Notes under the pieces: generated by a model
Databases searched by the model: none
What the model was told of the DNA's origin: nothing
What the model saw: only the letters and a program-made list of their open reading frames with translations
NCBI GenBank assembly: GCA_041821185.1
Contig: JBGUBD010000001.1
Coordinates: forward strand, 186,001-250,000
Origin: Phycisphaerales bacterium AB-hyl4
Lineage (GTDB): Bacteria > Planctomycetota > Phycisphaerae > Phycisphaerales > Phycisphaeraceae
Direction of reading: 5' to 3'
Length of the DNA: 64,000 nucleotides
Made by a program: the position numbers and the translations under genes
Part shown: in pieces, positions 51,343-59,411 of the stretch
Numbering within the stretch: the first letter of the stretch is position 1
Layout of the letters: each line of letters begins with the position of its first letter

Positions 51343-51630
51343 TCAGCCGAGATCTTCGAGCATGGCGTCGACGGCGACTTCGATCTTCTCAGGCGTTTCA
51401 TAGCTGCCGTCGGCGATTTCCTGCTTGACGCGGTCGACAAGCTCCTGCCGGATCTCAGGCATCTCATTGAGCTTGCTGAGCAGGCGGGCCGTGTCGGAAA
51501 ACTCGACCTGATCGTTCCGCCGCGCCTGAGCGGCGGGTGCGGCCGAGTTCTGGTAGCCGGGCGGGATCCGGCCGTTGTTGTGCCCGAAGGCGCTCGCCCC
51601 CGGCTGACTGATCCGTCCAATGTCACTCAT
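51343..51630 (-). CDS. flgM: FlgM-like anti-sigma-28 factor
   Basis: A 95-residue protein. AGGAG 7 bases upstream fixes ATG 51630, against a 133-residue reading. The first 40 residues are polar and likely disordered. The C-terminal half FSDTARLLSKLNEMPEIRQE, then LVDRVKQEIADGSY and KIEVAVDAMLEDL matches the FlgM sigma-binding helices: VxxSxxAxxL, then RxEKVxxLKxxIxxGxY in the consensus. FlgM holds the flagellar sigma factor inactive until the hook is built and FlgM is exported. No other flagellar gene is in the window; it is unusual to find it alone. Function by homology only. Confidence 0.82.
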   Translation of the reverse strand: MSDIGRISQPGASAFGHNNGRIPPGYQNSAAPAAQARRNDQVEFSDTARLLSKLNEMPEIRQELVDRVKQEIADGSYETPEKIEVAVDAMLEDLG

Positions 51631-52093
51631 GGCGGTACTCCTGGCAACCCTGGCACTTGCTTGCTTCCCGCCCTCCGTTAGTGGGCCGGGCTTGACGACC
51701 GACACTCGGTCGCCTTCGGGGCTCGTCCTTGAGCGGGGAGGCACGCGTTCCAGTTCTACCCCTATCTATCGCCCAAGCTTGGCCTGTAGCTTGAAGTAAT
51801 CCACATCAATGCGGATAACTCTGTAAGAACGCAAAATATAAGGGTTTATTACACACAAGAAGCATTAGAGTCCGGTAATTTTATACACATCAGCATTGAC
51901 TGGATCGGCAAACAGGGTCCGATTCGTCCACCCGTTATCCACAGGTTGTACGCATGAGCCCGCATAACCGATTCATCCGCGCCAGACATACTTGCTGCAA
52001 ACCCGATGAACCCAAGTGCGATAGACGCCCACGGCGTGACGCCGTGGGCTTCAGACTTCGATCGGAACATTCGAGATTACGGGAAATCCACCA
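51631..52093. other. Gene-free region with DnaA-box-like sites: candidate replication origin
   Basis: About 460 bases without a supportable gene. TTATCCACA, the perfect DnaA box, is at 51936-51944 and TTATACACA at 51881-51889. One-mismatch forms are TAATCCACA at 51797-51805 and TTATCCGCA on the minus strand at 51810-51818. Between them is the AT-rich run GCAAAATATAAGGGTTTATT (51831-51850), contrasting with the GC-rich surroundings. A family A hairpin follows at 52024-52053. dnaA, dnaN and gyrB are not nearby, but origins away from dnaA occur in planctomycetes. Not proven; DnaA may also act here as a regulator. Confidence 0.45.
52024..52053. repeat. Family A hairpin, inverted orientation
   Basis: GACGCCCACGGCGT and ACGCCGTGGGCTTC: the same palindrome as at 24456 but reversed, as the unequal ends (GACG left, CTTC right) show. 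Confidence 0.7.
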
Positions 52094-53443
52094 TCACAGA
52101 CCCGCGTCGCTGGCGGGGCTGGGGTCGGTGGGCTCGTGGATGAGCAGGACCGCGTCGCGGAGCTGGAGGCGGTCGAGGATCGGGCCGTTGACGCCGGGGT
52201 CGAGCTCCAGGCGGAGCGTCGCGTCATCGAGGGCCAGGTTGATCGACACTTCGCGTTGCGACCCGTGCAGGCGGTAGCGTTGCTCGTGGTCGCCCTGCTG
52301 GACGATGACTTCGAAGTCGGCCCAGTCGGGCAGGTGGGCCGGGGCATCGCCGTCGAGGGCGAGCTCGGCCACGGCCGCGAATCGCTGAGCCGACTCGGGC
52401 AGCTCGAATTGCACGACGATCGGCGCCTGGAGGCGGAGACGCTTGCCCACGGTGCGCGGCGGCGTGGGCAAGCCGAACACTTCGCCGCCTTCGATCACGG
52501 TCATGGGCTGGTCCACCAGCGGCACGAGCCGTCGGCCGTGGGCGGTGAAATCGACGCCAACGAGGTCATCAAGCCCCATCTCGCCCCGCTCGCCGTCATC
52601 ACGCAGGCCCGATGCGAACTGCACCTGCTCGCGGCTGATCGCCAGCCCGGTTACATGCGCCCGGCTACCGTCGCCGAGCACCATGACCTGATGCCCCGTC
52701 GCCGGCGGCTCGTCCGGGTTGGCCAGCCGAAGCATCGCAATCCGCGCGTGTGGCAGCGACCACGGCTCGTCGCCGCCGTCCGGCTGCAACACGACCGCAT
52801 CGTCTGTCATTTCGAGCACGAACCCGCGAAGCTCGTCACCGTTGACCAGCGTCACCGTGTCCTGCGCGGGGGTGGGCCCATGAGCGATCGGCTCGGCGTC
52901 CCAGCCGTCAAGCGTGCGGAAGCGCACCGCCCGCAGGCGATCCAGCGGCAAGGTCATCGTGCCCAGCGTCGGGTGCTCCCATCGCAACGACTCCCCCCCG
53001 GAAGCTCCCCCGGACGCTCCCCCACGCCATTCGCCGACGAACCGCTGGCCGTCGGTCAGCTCCACCACCGCCTCGCCGGGCGACAGCGACGCCGATCGGC
53101 CGCCGATGGCGTCAAGCTGCACAAACGCCTGCACGCGCTCCTGCTGGAGCCGACGCTCGCTGTCGAAGTAGCTCAGCGTGCCGTTTTGCAAACTGGTGAT
53201 GGCGACCTGCTCACGCTTTAGCTCGTCATCGACCAGCTCGGCGGGCGTCATCGCGTGTAGCGGGAGGGGAGTTGCGAATGGCAGCAGCAGCAGAACAAGG
53301 AGTAGGAATTTCGGATTTCGGATTTCGGATTTCGGATTTGATTTCGGATTTGATTCCGGATTTGGGGCAGGATCGCCTGTCGGGCCGTTCGCGGGGGACG
53401 ACCGGGCGGGTTCCGAAATTCGAAATTCGAAATCCGAAATCAC
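52094..53443 (-). CDS. Exported protein with NPCBM-like C-terminal domain, repeat-built leader
   Basis: A 449-residue exported protein. The start is set at GTG 53443, 8 bases after AGAGG; no ATG lies ahead of the signal peptide (LLLVLLLLPFATPLPLHA), the first one being just after it at 53251. The about 45 residues before the hydrophobic core (VISDFEFRISEPARSS, NPESNPKSNPKSEIRNPKF) are encoded almost wholly by two inverted family D arms. The mature part starts MTPAELVDDELKREQ. A beta-rich middle follows (VTLVNGDELRGFVLEM, HARIAMLRLAN), and a C-terminal domain (about 330-440: LQAPIVVQFELPESAQRFA, ADFEVIVQQGDHEQRYR) like NPCBM/NEW2 beta-sandwiches. Last gene of the DUF4175 operon. Function unknown. 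Confidence 0.72.
   Translation of the reverse strand: MISDFEFRISEPARSSPANGPTGDPAPNPESNPKSNPKSEIRNPKFLLLVLLLLPFATPLPLHAMTPAELVDDELKREQVAITSLQNGTLSYFDSERRLQQERVQAFVQLDAIGGRSASLSPGEAVVELTDGQRFVGEWRGGASGGASGGESLRWEHPTLGTMTLPLDRLRAVRFRTLDGWDAEPIAHGPTPAQDTVTLVNGDELRGFVLEMTDDAVVLQPDGGDEPWSLPHARIAMLRLANPDEPPATGHQVMVLGDGSRAHVTGLAISREQVQFASGLRDDGERGEMGLDDLVGVDFTAHGRRLVPLVDQPMTVIEGGEVFGLPTPPRTVGKRLRLQAPIVVQFELPESAQRFAAVAELALDGDAPAHLPDWADFEVIVQQGDHEQRYRLHGSQREVSINLALDDATLRLELDPGVNGPILDRLQLRDAVLLIHEPTDPSPASDAGL
53304..53441. repeat. Inverted pair of family D micro-repeats in a leader
   Basis: Left arm 53304-53364 has at least five ATTTCGG units plus GATTCCGG; right arm 53411-53441 reads TTCCGAAATTCGAAATTCG and AAATCCGAAATC. 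The arms face each other across about 45 bases, and both lie in the reading frame that precedes the signal peptide of the gene starting at 53443. Confidence 0.85.
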
Positions 53444-53448
53444 AATGC

Positions 53449-54669
53449 TCACCTCTGGAATATCGGCAGAAGCCGGTTGGGAATTTGCAAAACAAGCAGG
53501 CTCATCGCGGTCGCGTAGGCGTCGCCATGGTTCGAGGCCCATCGGCCGTCGTTGTTCTGATTGCGCACAAGTTGGTCGCGGGCCTCGGGATACCACTGCC
53601 GCCAGTGGTCGCCGCCGGCGAGGAACATCGCCTGCGCCGCGTAATACTGCCCGTAGTAAAAATGCCCGCCCCCGCCGTGGCTGAGCCCTCGGCCGGTGCG
53701 CTGCATGTAGTCGAGCCCACGCTCGATGGCTTCGCCTTCGTAAACGCCGGCGTAGTACAGCGTCGCCACGCCCGCCGCCGAGCGGGGGAAGGCCGAGCCG
53801 CCTGCGTTGAGCATGTAGCGGAACCCGCCGTCGGAGGGGTTCTGGCAGGCTTTGACGTAGGCGATTGCGCGGTCGATGGTTTCGCGGGGCACGTGGAGGC
53901 CGGCGTTGCGTGCCGACCGCAGGCCGTGCACCTGCGTGATGGTGACACTCACGTCGGCGTCGAGGGGGATGGGGTGATACCGCCAGCCGCCTTCGTCGTT
54001 TTGCGTGTTGACGATGAGTCGCACTGCCTTGAGCAGCACGTCGCGGACGCGTGGGTCCTGCGTTTGGCCGTAGATCTCGCCGAGGAAGAGCGTGGCGAAC
54101 CCGTGGCCGTACATCGGGCCGTGCGACGTATCCGCCGCGATGAGGCCGGACTCGCTGGCATTGGCGAGCACGAATTCCAGCCCGCGTTCGACCTGCCTGC
54201 CGTAGCGGCCTCGGCCGGGCAGATGGCCGTCCGCCAGAAACGCCATGCACGCCAGCGAGGTGATGCCGACGTTCCGCGGATAGCGGTCGCCGCCCCAACT
54301 GCCATCGTCCGACTGCACCGAGGCCAAGTACGCCAGCCCGCGCTCGACCGCCTCGCGCGCGTCCGCGGTGATCTCCGTAAAGCCCGGGCCGACTGTCATG
54401 TCGTCCTGAGCCATGGCGGGACTCGCCAGGCTCATCGAGAGAACGAACGCCAAGGCGGTTACGCCAAGGCGCCAAGACGCCAAGACGCCAAGAAGAGAAA
54501 GCCAAGAAAAAGTAAAAAGCCCACAGTGACGCAGGGATTTCAGATCGTTTTTCAGCTCAGTGCCAACGCATGATTCAACACCTCTCGCCTCCGCCTTCCC
54601 CTTGGCGGCTTGGCGACTTGGCGTCTTGGCGTAATCCCCACGCCCACGCGTTGTCGAAAATCTCCCCAT
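53449..54669 (-). CDS. Prenyltransferase/squalene-cyclase-type alpha-alpha toroid protein
   Basis: A 406-residue exported protein. The long leader (about 88 residues) contains KTPSRQAAKGKAEARG and SLLGVLASWRLGVTALAFVL, both encoded by inverted family E repeats, and the second supplies the signal-peptide core ending SLASPAMA. The mature domain (about 90-400) has six or more QW/prenyltransferase-like repeats: VERGLAYLASVQSDDGSWGG, LKAVRLIVNTQNDEGGWRYH, IAYVKACQNPSDGGFRYM. These form an alpha/alpha toroid as in squalene cyclases and prenyltransferases. The DxDD active site of cyclases is absent, so it is probably a binding protein. GAGGAAGG supports ATG 54669. Third gene of the DUF4175 operon. 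Confidence 0.82.
   Translation of the reverse strand: MGRFSTTRGRGDYAKTPSRQAAKGKAEARGVESCVGTELKNDLKSLRHCGLFTFSWLSLLGVLASWRLGVTALAFVLSMSLASPAMAQDDMTVGPGFTEITADAREAVERGLAYLASVQSDDGSWGGDRYPRNVGITSLACMAFLADGHLPGRGRYGRQVERGLEFVLANASESGLIAADTSHGPMYGHGFATLFLGEIYGQTQDPRVRDVLLKAVRLIVNTQNDEGGWRYHPIPLDADVSVTITQVHGLRSARNAGLHVPRETIDRAIAYVKACQNPSDGGFRYMLNAGGSAFPRSAAGVATLYYAGVYEGEAIERGLDYMQRTGRGLSHGGGGHFYYGQYYAAQAMFLAGGDHWRQWYPEARDQLVRNQNNDGRWASNHGDAYATAMSLLVLQIPNRLLPIFQR
54447..54634. repeat. Inverted pair of family E micro-repeats in a leader
   Basis: Left arm about 54447-54507 (CGCCAAGGCGCCAAGACGCC, then AAGACGCCAAGAAGAGAAAG) and right arm 54594-54634 (TTGGCGGCTTGGCGACTTGG, then CGTCTTGGCG) are complementary. 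Both are in frame in the gene starting at 54669. The same words form the intergenic pair at 3796-4067. Confidence 0.85.
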
Positions 54670-54681
54670 CCTTAGCCTTCC

Positions 54682-55488
54682 TCAGTCTTCCTCGGCCAGC
54701 CGACGGTAGTACGCCTCCGTCATGGAACGATAGGCCGGGCTGAACCGTTCCTGCAACCCTTCCGAAATTTCATCACGCAATCGCGGCGGAAGTTGCCCCC
54801 ACTCCCGGCGGAGCTCTTCCAACGCACCTTCGCCCTGCTCGGCCTCAACGACACTGCCCGGCGAAGCATCATCCCCCGCCGCTGTGCTGCCCTCGGCCTG
54901 CCCGGCCTGACCCTCGGCCTCGCCCGCCTGGGCATCGCGGGCCTGCTGAGCGAGGTCTTCCGCACCGGCATCCTGGTCGCGCGCCTGCTGCTGATCATCG
55001 CCATCACCGTCGCCGTCGCCGCCCTGCGGGCTCATCTGCTGCTGGCGGGCCGCCTCAATGACCTGATCGAGCTTCGCGAGAATCGACTCCTGCTCCCGCT
55101 GCGTCACCAGACCCGGGTCGAGGTCGCTGCCCAGCCGACGGGCCACGCCATCCATCTGCCGCACCGCCTGCTCAAACGCGTCGGCGACCTCCTCGCCACG
55201 CAGCATTCGGCGAATATCGTCCTCCAGATCAACCCCCGGCCGCTCCACCGCCTCACGCTCCGCGTCCCGCTCCGGCTCCGCCTCACGCTCCGCCGGCTGA
55301 CCGGGCTCAATCTCCAGCAACTCATCCAACGTCGGCTCATCCGCCACCGCCCCCGTCGGCAGCACCATCGCCAACATCACCACCACACTCACCCCCACCG
55401 CCCGGCTCGGTCGCAATCGCAGATCGCGGATCGCGGATCGCGGATTGCATCGCCTTCGGCCCGCCATTGAAAAATCGCGCATCATCAC
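54682..55488 (-). CDS. Exported acidic coiled-coil protein of the DUF4175 operon
   Basis: A 268-residue exported protein. The signal-peptide core VGVSVVVMLAMVLPTGAVA ends near residue 50. The leader before it (CNPRSAIRDLRLRPSRA) is partly encoded by three tandem CGCGGATCG-type 9-mers at 55421-55447. A helical segment (about 90-150: LEDDIRRMLRGEEVADAF, MDGVARRLGSDL, LAKLDQVIEAARQQQM) resembles the companion of DUF4175. A Gly/Asp/Gln/Ala-rich disordered middle follows, then a C-terminal helix RREWGQLPPRLRDEISEGLQ with PAYRSMTEAYYRRLAEED. The WGxLPxRxRxEV-type end is typical of planctomycete proteins encoded with DUF4175 and vWA/MoxR genes. It overlaps the DUF4175 gene by four bases (ATGA) and precedes the toroid gene by 12. 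Confidence 0.8.
   Translation of the reverse strand: MMMRDFSMAGRRRCNPRSAIRDLRLRPSRAVGVSVVVMLAMVLPTGAVADEPTLDELLEIEPGQPAEREAEPERDAEREAVERPGVDLEDDIRRMLRGEEVADAFEQAVRQMDGVARRLGSDLDPGLVTQREQESILAKLDQVIEAARQQQMSPQGGDGDGDGDDQQQARDQDAGAEDLAQQARDAQAGEAEGQAGQAEGSTAAGDDASPGSVVEAEQGEGALEELRREWGQLPPRLRDEISEGLQERFSPAYRSMTEAYYRRLAEED
55421..55455. repeat. Tandem 9-mer in a leader
   Basis: AGATCGCGG, ATCGCGG and ATCGCGGATTGC units read in frame as part of the leader of the gene starting at 55488. Confidence 0.6.
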
Positions 55489-58400
55489 TGCTCCGCTCCA
55501 TCTCCCCCATCAGGCCCCCCCGGTCCCCCCGGCCCCGGCATGCCCCCCTGCTCGCGCATCTGCTGCATCTGTCGCATCTGCTCAATCAGACGCTCGCCGA
55601 CCGCCGACAGTTCGCGTTGTTCGCTGCTCAGATCACGCAAACGGTCGGCCACGGCGTCCGGCCCACGCGCCTGACCCTGATCGCTCGCCTCTCGCGTACG
55701 ATCATAAACGACTTGCTGCATTTCTCTTAGCATTTTCAGCTCAGCCGCGGGCGGCACGATCGGCGTCTCACCCCCGCCGCCGCCGTCGCCGCCTGCCATT
55801 TCGCCCGCGAAGTCGGCGTCCTGCTCATCGTCCTCCAGCACCGCCGCGAGCATGCGTAGCATCCGCTCCACCTCCGACTGCTCCCACTGCAGCGCCGCGT
55901 CCGCCGAGGCTCGCCGCAAATCGCGCACCACGCCCGACAGCGAGCGATCGATTCGCCCGTGAATCAGCTCGAACATCATCACCTGGCCCGCCTGCTCGCC
56001 CAGCCGCTCCGCCTCGATCCGCAGGTCCGACTGCTCATGCCCCAGCTCGATCAGCCGGGCCCGCTGGCGACGATCGCGCGCCCCCGCCTCCGCCGCCGCC
56101 TCGGTCTGCTCGCGCAAGTCCTTCTGCGTCTCGGCCAACCGCTCGTACGCCTCGCGAAGCTGCGCCCGCTGCTGCCGTGCCTGCTCCTGCTGCGCCTCGC
56201 GCTGCTGCTCGCGCACGCGCTCCAGCGCCGCCTCCAGATGCTCCAGCGCCTCACGCTGCGCCACCTGCGTCGCCGGCCGCTGGTCGGCCCGCATCGACAC
56301 GATCGCCTCGCCCTGCGACGCCACCGCCTGATCCAGCACCGTCGCCACCGCCTCGGTCTCCTGCGACCGCCCCGCCTGATCCGACACGGACATCGTGTTC
56401 CGCCGTACGCCCGCCTGCCCCTGCTCCAGGTCGGGCAATCGCTCAGCGTCCTCCGCCCGCTGATTCTGACTCCGCTGCTGCTCGATCAGCCGGGTGATCG
56501 CCCGCGCCAGCTCATCCAGCCGACGCTGCAACATCGCCTGCATCCGCTCCTGCCCGCGACCCATCTCGCTGAGCATCTGCTCCATCAGCTCCATGCTGTC
56601 ATGTTGGCCCTGCCCGGCCTGCGAAAGCTGATTGTCATCAATCGCCTCGCCCGCCTGTTCCATCTGCTCACCGAGGCCGCCGCGCTCCGCCATTGTCGCC
56701 GCCTCGTCCAGCAGCTCGCCGCTGACCCGGTCGCGATCGCTCGCATCCTCACGATTCAGCGCCGTGGCCGTGCTGCGCATCTGCCTGACCAGCTCGTCCG
56801 CCTGCTGCCCCGTCTCGCGCTGCTGCTCTGCCAGCTCGCGCAACGCCTGCTGCAATTCCTCCGGCAGGTTCGCCACGTCCTCACCCACCGTCTGCGGCAG
56901 CAGCCGCCGTGTGTCCGCCTCCAACGTCTCCTGCTCCGTGAGCAACTGCCGCAACCGCAACTGCAACGTCAGCGCGTCACGGCTCTGATCCAGCAGTTCC
57001 CCCAACTCCGCCAGCGCTTCGCGCACCTCGCCCTGCCGTTCGCGGGCCTGCTCGCGCCCCGCCGCCGCTTCGTCCGCATCCTCCGCCCCGGCCGCCTGCT
57101 CAAACTGCTGCTCCGCCGCCTCGCTCGCAGCGCGGGCGTCCTCCAGCAACTCACCCGCTCGGCTCATCATCTCCGACAGCGCCGGCTCCTCCAGCCGATT
57201 CCGCTCCATCCGCTGCTCAAGCCGATCCACCAGCGACGCCTGCCCCTCCACCCGCTCGGTCAACCGCTGCTGCTGCGTTCGCGCCTCGCTCGGCTCGGGG
57301 TCTTCCTCGGTCAACCGCCGCTGACGCTCGTCAATCCGCTGCGCCTGCTGACGCACCGCCGACAGCTCGCCGCGCAGCTGCCCGATAAACTCCGGCTCAT
57401 CAATAATCCGCAGCCGACGCTCGCTCGACCGCACCGGCTCATGCCGATCGCCCTCAAAGTCGTACACATCCACCGCCACCGCCGACAGCACCACCGCATC
57501 GCCAGGCCGCAAGTGCATCTCCGCCAGATCCAACGCATGCCGCAACGCCAACTGCGGCTGACGCCCGCTCTCCGACGCCAGCTCCCGCGTCCCCACTTCC
57601 CCCTCATCATCCGCCGAGTCGCGCACCGGCAGCTCCGCCTCCAACGTCAACTGCTCCACCGCCACATCGTCCTGCGCCATCGCCTCCACATCTACCAGCG
57701 CCCGCGGCAGCACCGCCTGATCCGACACCGGCTCAACCATCGACACGCTCGGCGGCTGGTCCGCCACCGCCTCCAGCCGATACCGCCGCTCCGACCGACT
57801 CTCGAGCCCATGCCGGTCCACCAGCTGAATCGGCGTCTCCACCGTCTCCCGCAACACAAAGCTCACCAGCAGCGCCCGCGCCTGCACCGCCTCGCCGTCG
57901 GCCCCCGCCGACGAGCGCATCGCATCAGCCCCATCGCTACCGGCATCGCCGCCTCCCACCACCTCAACCTCGGCCGACGTCGGCAGCCCCGGCAGCACCG
58001 TCGCCAGCGCCGCCTCCGTATCGCCCGACATCACCACCGGCTTGTTCATCTCCACCGCCAGCGTCACACGACTCCCCGCCCGCGCTGTCGCCGTCGCCAC
58101 CTGCCCGCTCTGCCGATGCAAGTGAATCGTCTGCTCGGCCACCAACCCCTCCGCATACGCAGGCGGCTCGATCTGCGCCGTCACCCCCGTCACCGCCGGC
58201 CGACTCACCAGCTCAATCCGCCTCGGCTCCGTGCGATGATCCCCCGCGATCAGTCGATACTCCACCGTCCCGCGATAGTCCGCATCGCCCGCGCCGAGCA
58301 GATGCTCCGGCAGATCGATCAGCCGTTCATACCTTGCCCCGCCATCACCGTCCGCATTCGCCCCCGCCTGCTCGCTCATCAGCAAACTCTCGCGCGGCCC

Positions 58401-59123
58401 CCGCCGTTCCCCGTCAGGCGTCGGCTCAAACAACCGATACTCCACCCACACCCGCATCCCCGCGCTATGACCACGCTCCACCTCCGCCCGCAGCCGCAGC
58501 GGCGCGTCCGTCGGCCAAACCCGGTCCTCCGTCAGATTCACCACCTCCACCCGCCTCGGCCACTCCGCCCCCGTCCAAGGCGTCAGCCAACGCTCCGCCG
58601 CCGTCGCCGCCCCGCCAGGCGATGCCAGCAACACACCCCCAAACGCCAGCAGCACCACCAACAGCACCGCCAGCACCCGCCACGTCCGCGTCGGGTCGAT
58701 CAACCGCTTCAACTCAATCCGCTCAAGCTGCTCCCGCACATGGCTCACACTCGCCCCGCTCAGCACCGCCGTCGTCGACGGGCTCGCGTACGCCTCCGGC
58801 CGAAGCGAAAACTCCACCGCACTCGCCAGCGACCCACGCAACACCGGAAACAACCGCTCCGCCCGCAATGCCAGGTCGCTCAAGCTCGGCCGAAACCGCA
58901 GCGCACGCCCCAACTGCGTCCACAACCACGTCCCCCCCGCCGCCACCGCCACCAACACAATAAACACCCGCCCCCACGTCGGCAGGCGCAGCAGAAAGTC
59001 CAGCCCCCCCAACGCCATCATCACCACCAGCGCCCCCGCCACGAACTGCGCCAGCCGTTGCACGACCAGCAACCCCCGCCCCCATCGGCGAACCCACACC
59101 AGTTGTCGCGCAACAGCTTCCAT
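55485..59123 (-). CDS. DUF4175-family membrane protein
   Basis: A 1212-residue protein. Membrane helices lie at about 18-40 (LVVQRLAQFVAGALVVMMAL), 51-68 (GRVFIVLVAVAAGGTWLW) and 147-169 (WRVLAVLLVVLLAFGGVLL). A beta-sandwich periplasmic region follows (about 180-480: EVVNLTEDRVWPTDAPLRLR, PVVMSGDTEAALATVLPG). The remaining about 650 residues are one of the longest coiled coils in the window, rich in Gln, Glu and Arg (ELSAVRQQAQRIDERQRRLT; SNQRAEDAERLP). The C-terminus is Gly/Pro-rich. It matches DUF4175, a family of unknown role often encoded with MoxR/vWA genes. First gene of a four-gene operon read down to 52094. Probably an envelope-spanning scaffold; that is inference. Confidence 0.85.
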   Translation of the reverse strand: MEAVARQLVWVRRWGRGLLVVQRLAQFVAGALVVMMALGGLDFLLRLPTWGRVFIVLVAVAAGGTWLWTQLGRALRFRPSLSDLALRAERLFPVLRGSLASAVEFSLRPEAYASPSTTAVLSGASVSHVREQLERIELKRLIDPTRTWRVLAVLLVVLLAFGGVLLASPGGAATAAERWLTPWTGAEWPRRVEVVNLTEDRVWPTDAPLRLRAEVERGHSAGMRVWVEYRLFEPTPDGERRGPRESLLMSEQAGANADGDGGARYERLIDLPEHLLGAGDADYRGTVEYRLIAGDHRTEPRRIELVSRPAVTGVTAQIEPPAYAEGLVAEQTIHLHRQSGQVATATARAGSRVTLAVEMNKPVVMSGDTEAALATVLPGLPTSAEVEVVGGGDAGSDGADAMRSSAGADGEAVQARALLVSFVLRETVETPIQLVDRHGLESRSERRYRLEAVADQPPSVSMVEPVSDQAVLPRALVDVEAMAQDDVAVEQLTLEAELPVRDSADDEGEVGTRELASESGRQPQLALRHALDLAEMHLRPGDAVVLSAVAVDVYDFEGDRHEPVRSSERRLRIIDEPEFIGQLRGELSAVRQQAQRIDERQRRLTEEDPEPSEARTQQQRLTERVEGQASLVDRLEQRMERNRLEEPALSEMMSRAGELLEDARAASEAAEQQFEQAAGAEDADEAAAGREQARERQGEVREALAELGELLDQSRDALTLQLRLRQLLTEQETLEADTRRLLPQTVGEDVANLPEELQQALRELAEQQRETGQQADELVRQMRSTATALNREDASDRDRVSGELLDEAATMAERGGLGEQMEQAGEAIDDNQLSQAGQGQHDSMELMEQMLSEMGRGQERMQAMLQRRLDELARAITRLIEQQRSQNQRAEDAERLPDLEQGQAGVRRNTMSVSDQAGRSQETEAVATVLDQAVASQGEAIVSMRADQRPATQVAQREALEHLEAALERVREQQREAQQEQARQQRAQLREAYERLAETQKDLREQTEAAAEAGARDRRQRARLIELGHEQSDLRIEAERLGEQAGQVMMFELIHGRIDRSLSGVVRDLRRASADAALQWEQSEVERMLRMLAAVLEDDEQDADFAGEMAGGDGGGGGETPIVPPAAELKMLREMQQVVYDRTREASDQGQARGPDAVADRLRDLSSEQRELSAVGERLIEQMRQMQQMREQGGMPGPGGPGGPDGGDGAEQ

Positions 59124-59411
59124 TCAGTTGACATCCCACATAAAGCGTCGGCTCCGTCCGTCCCGCCACAGTGTACGCCCCCCGCCCCCCAACCTGAACC
59201 CCCATCCTGACGGATTCCACCCCCCACCGGTTCGCGCGGCCAACCCCAACCCACCAAACTGGACATGCCACACAGCATCACGAAGCGTGCTGCGTCCGAT
59301 GCGTGTGCATCGTTCGGGCAGTACGATAATCATTGGCACGCTGTCAACGGGGTTGGAAAAGGGGTCCCAACTTTGTCCCATGAGAGTTCATCCCATGCCG
59401 CGATTCACTGT

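Noticed and set aside
53444..54505. N-terminal extension of the 52094 reading frame up to 54505
   Set aside because: It overlaps the toroid gene in another frame and is low complexity. The stop codon and ribosome site of the toroid gene place the true start near 53443.
55959..59210. Plus-strand open frame of 1083 codons across the DUF4175 gene
   Set aside because: It is the antisense of a long Gln/Glu/Arg-rich coding region in GC-rich DNA. Its product is a low-complexity Arg/His/Pro/Leu string with no domain, while the minus frame has membrane helices and family motifs.
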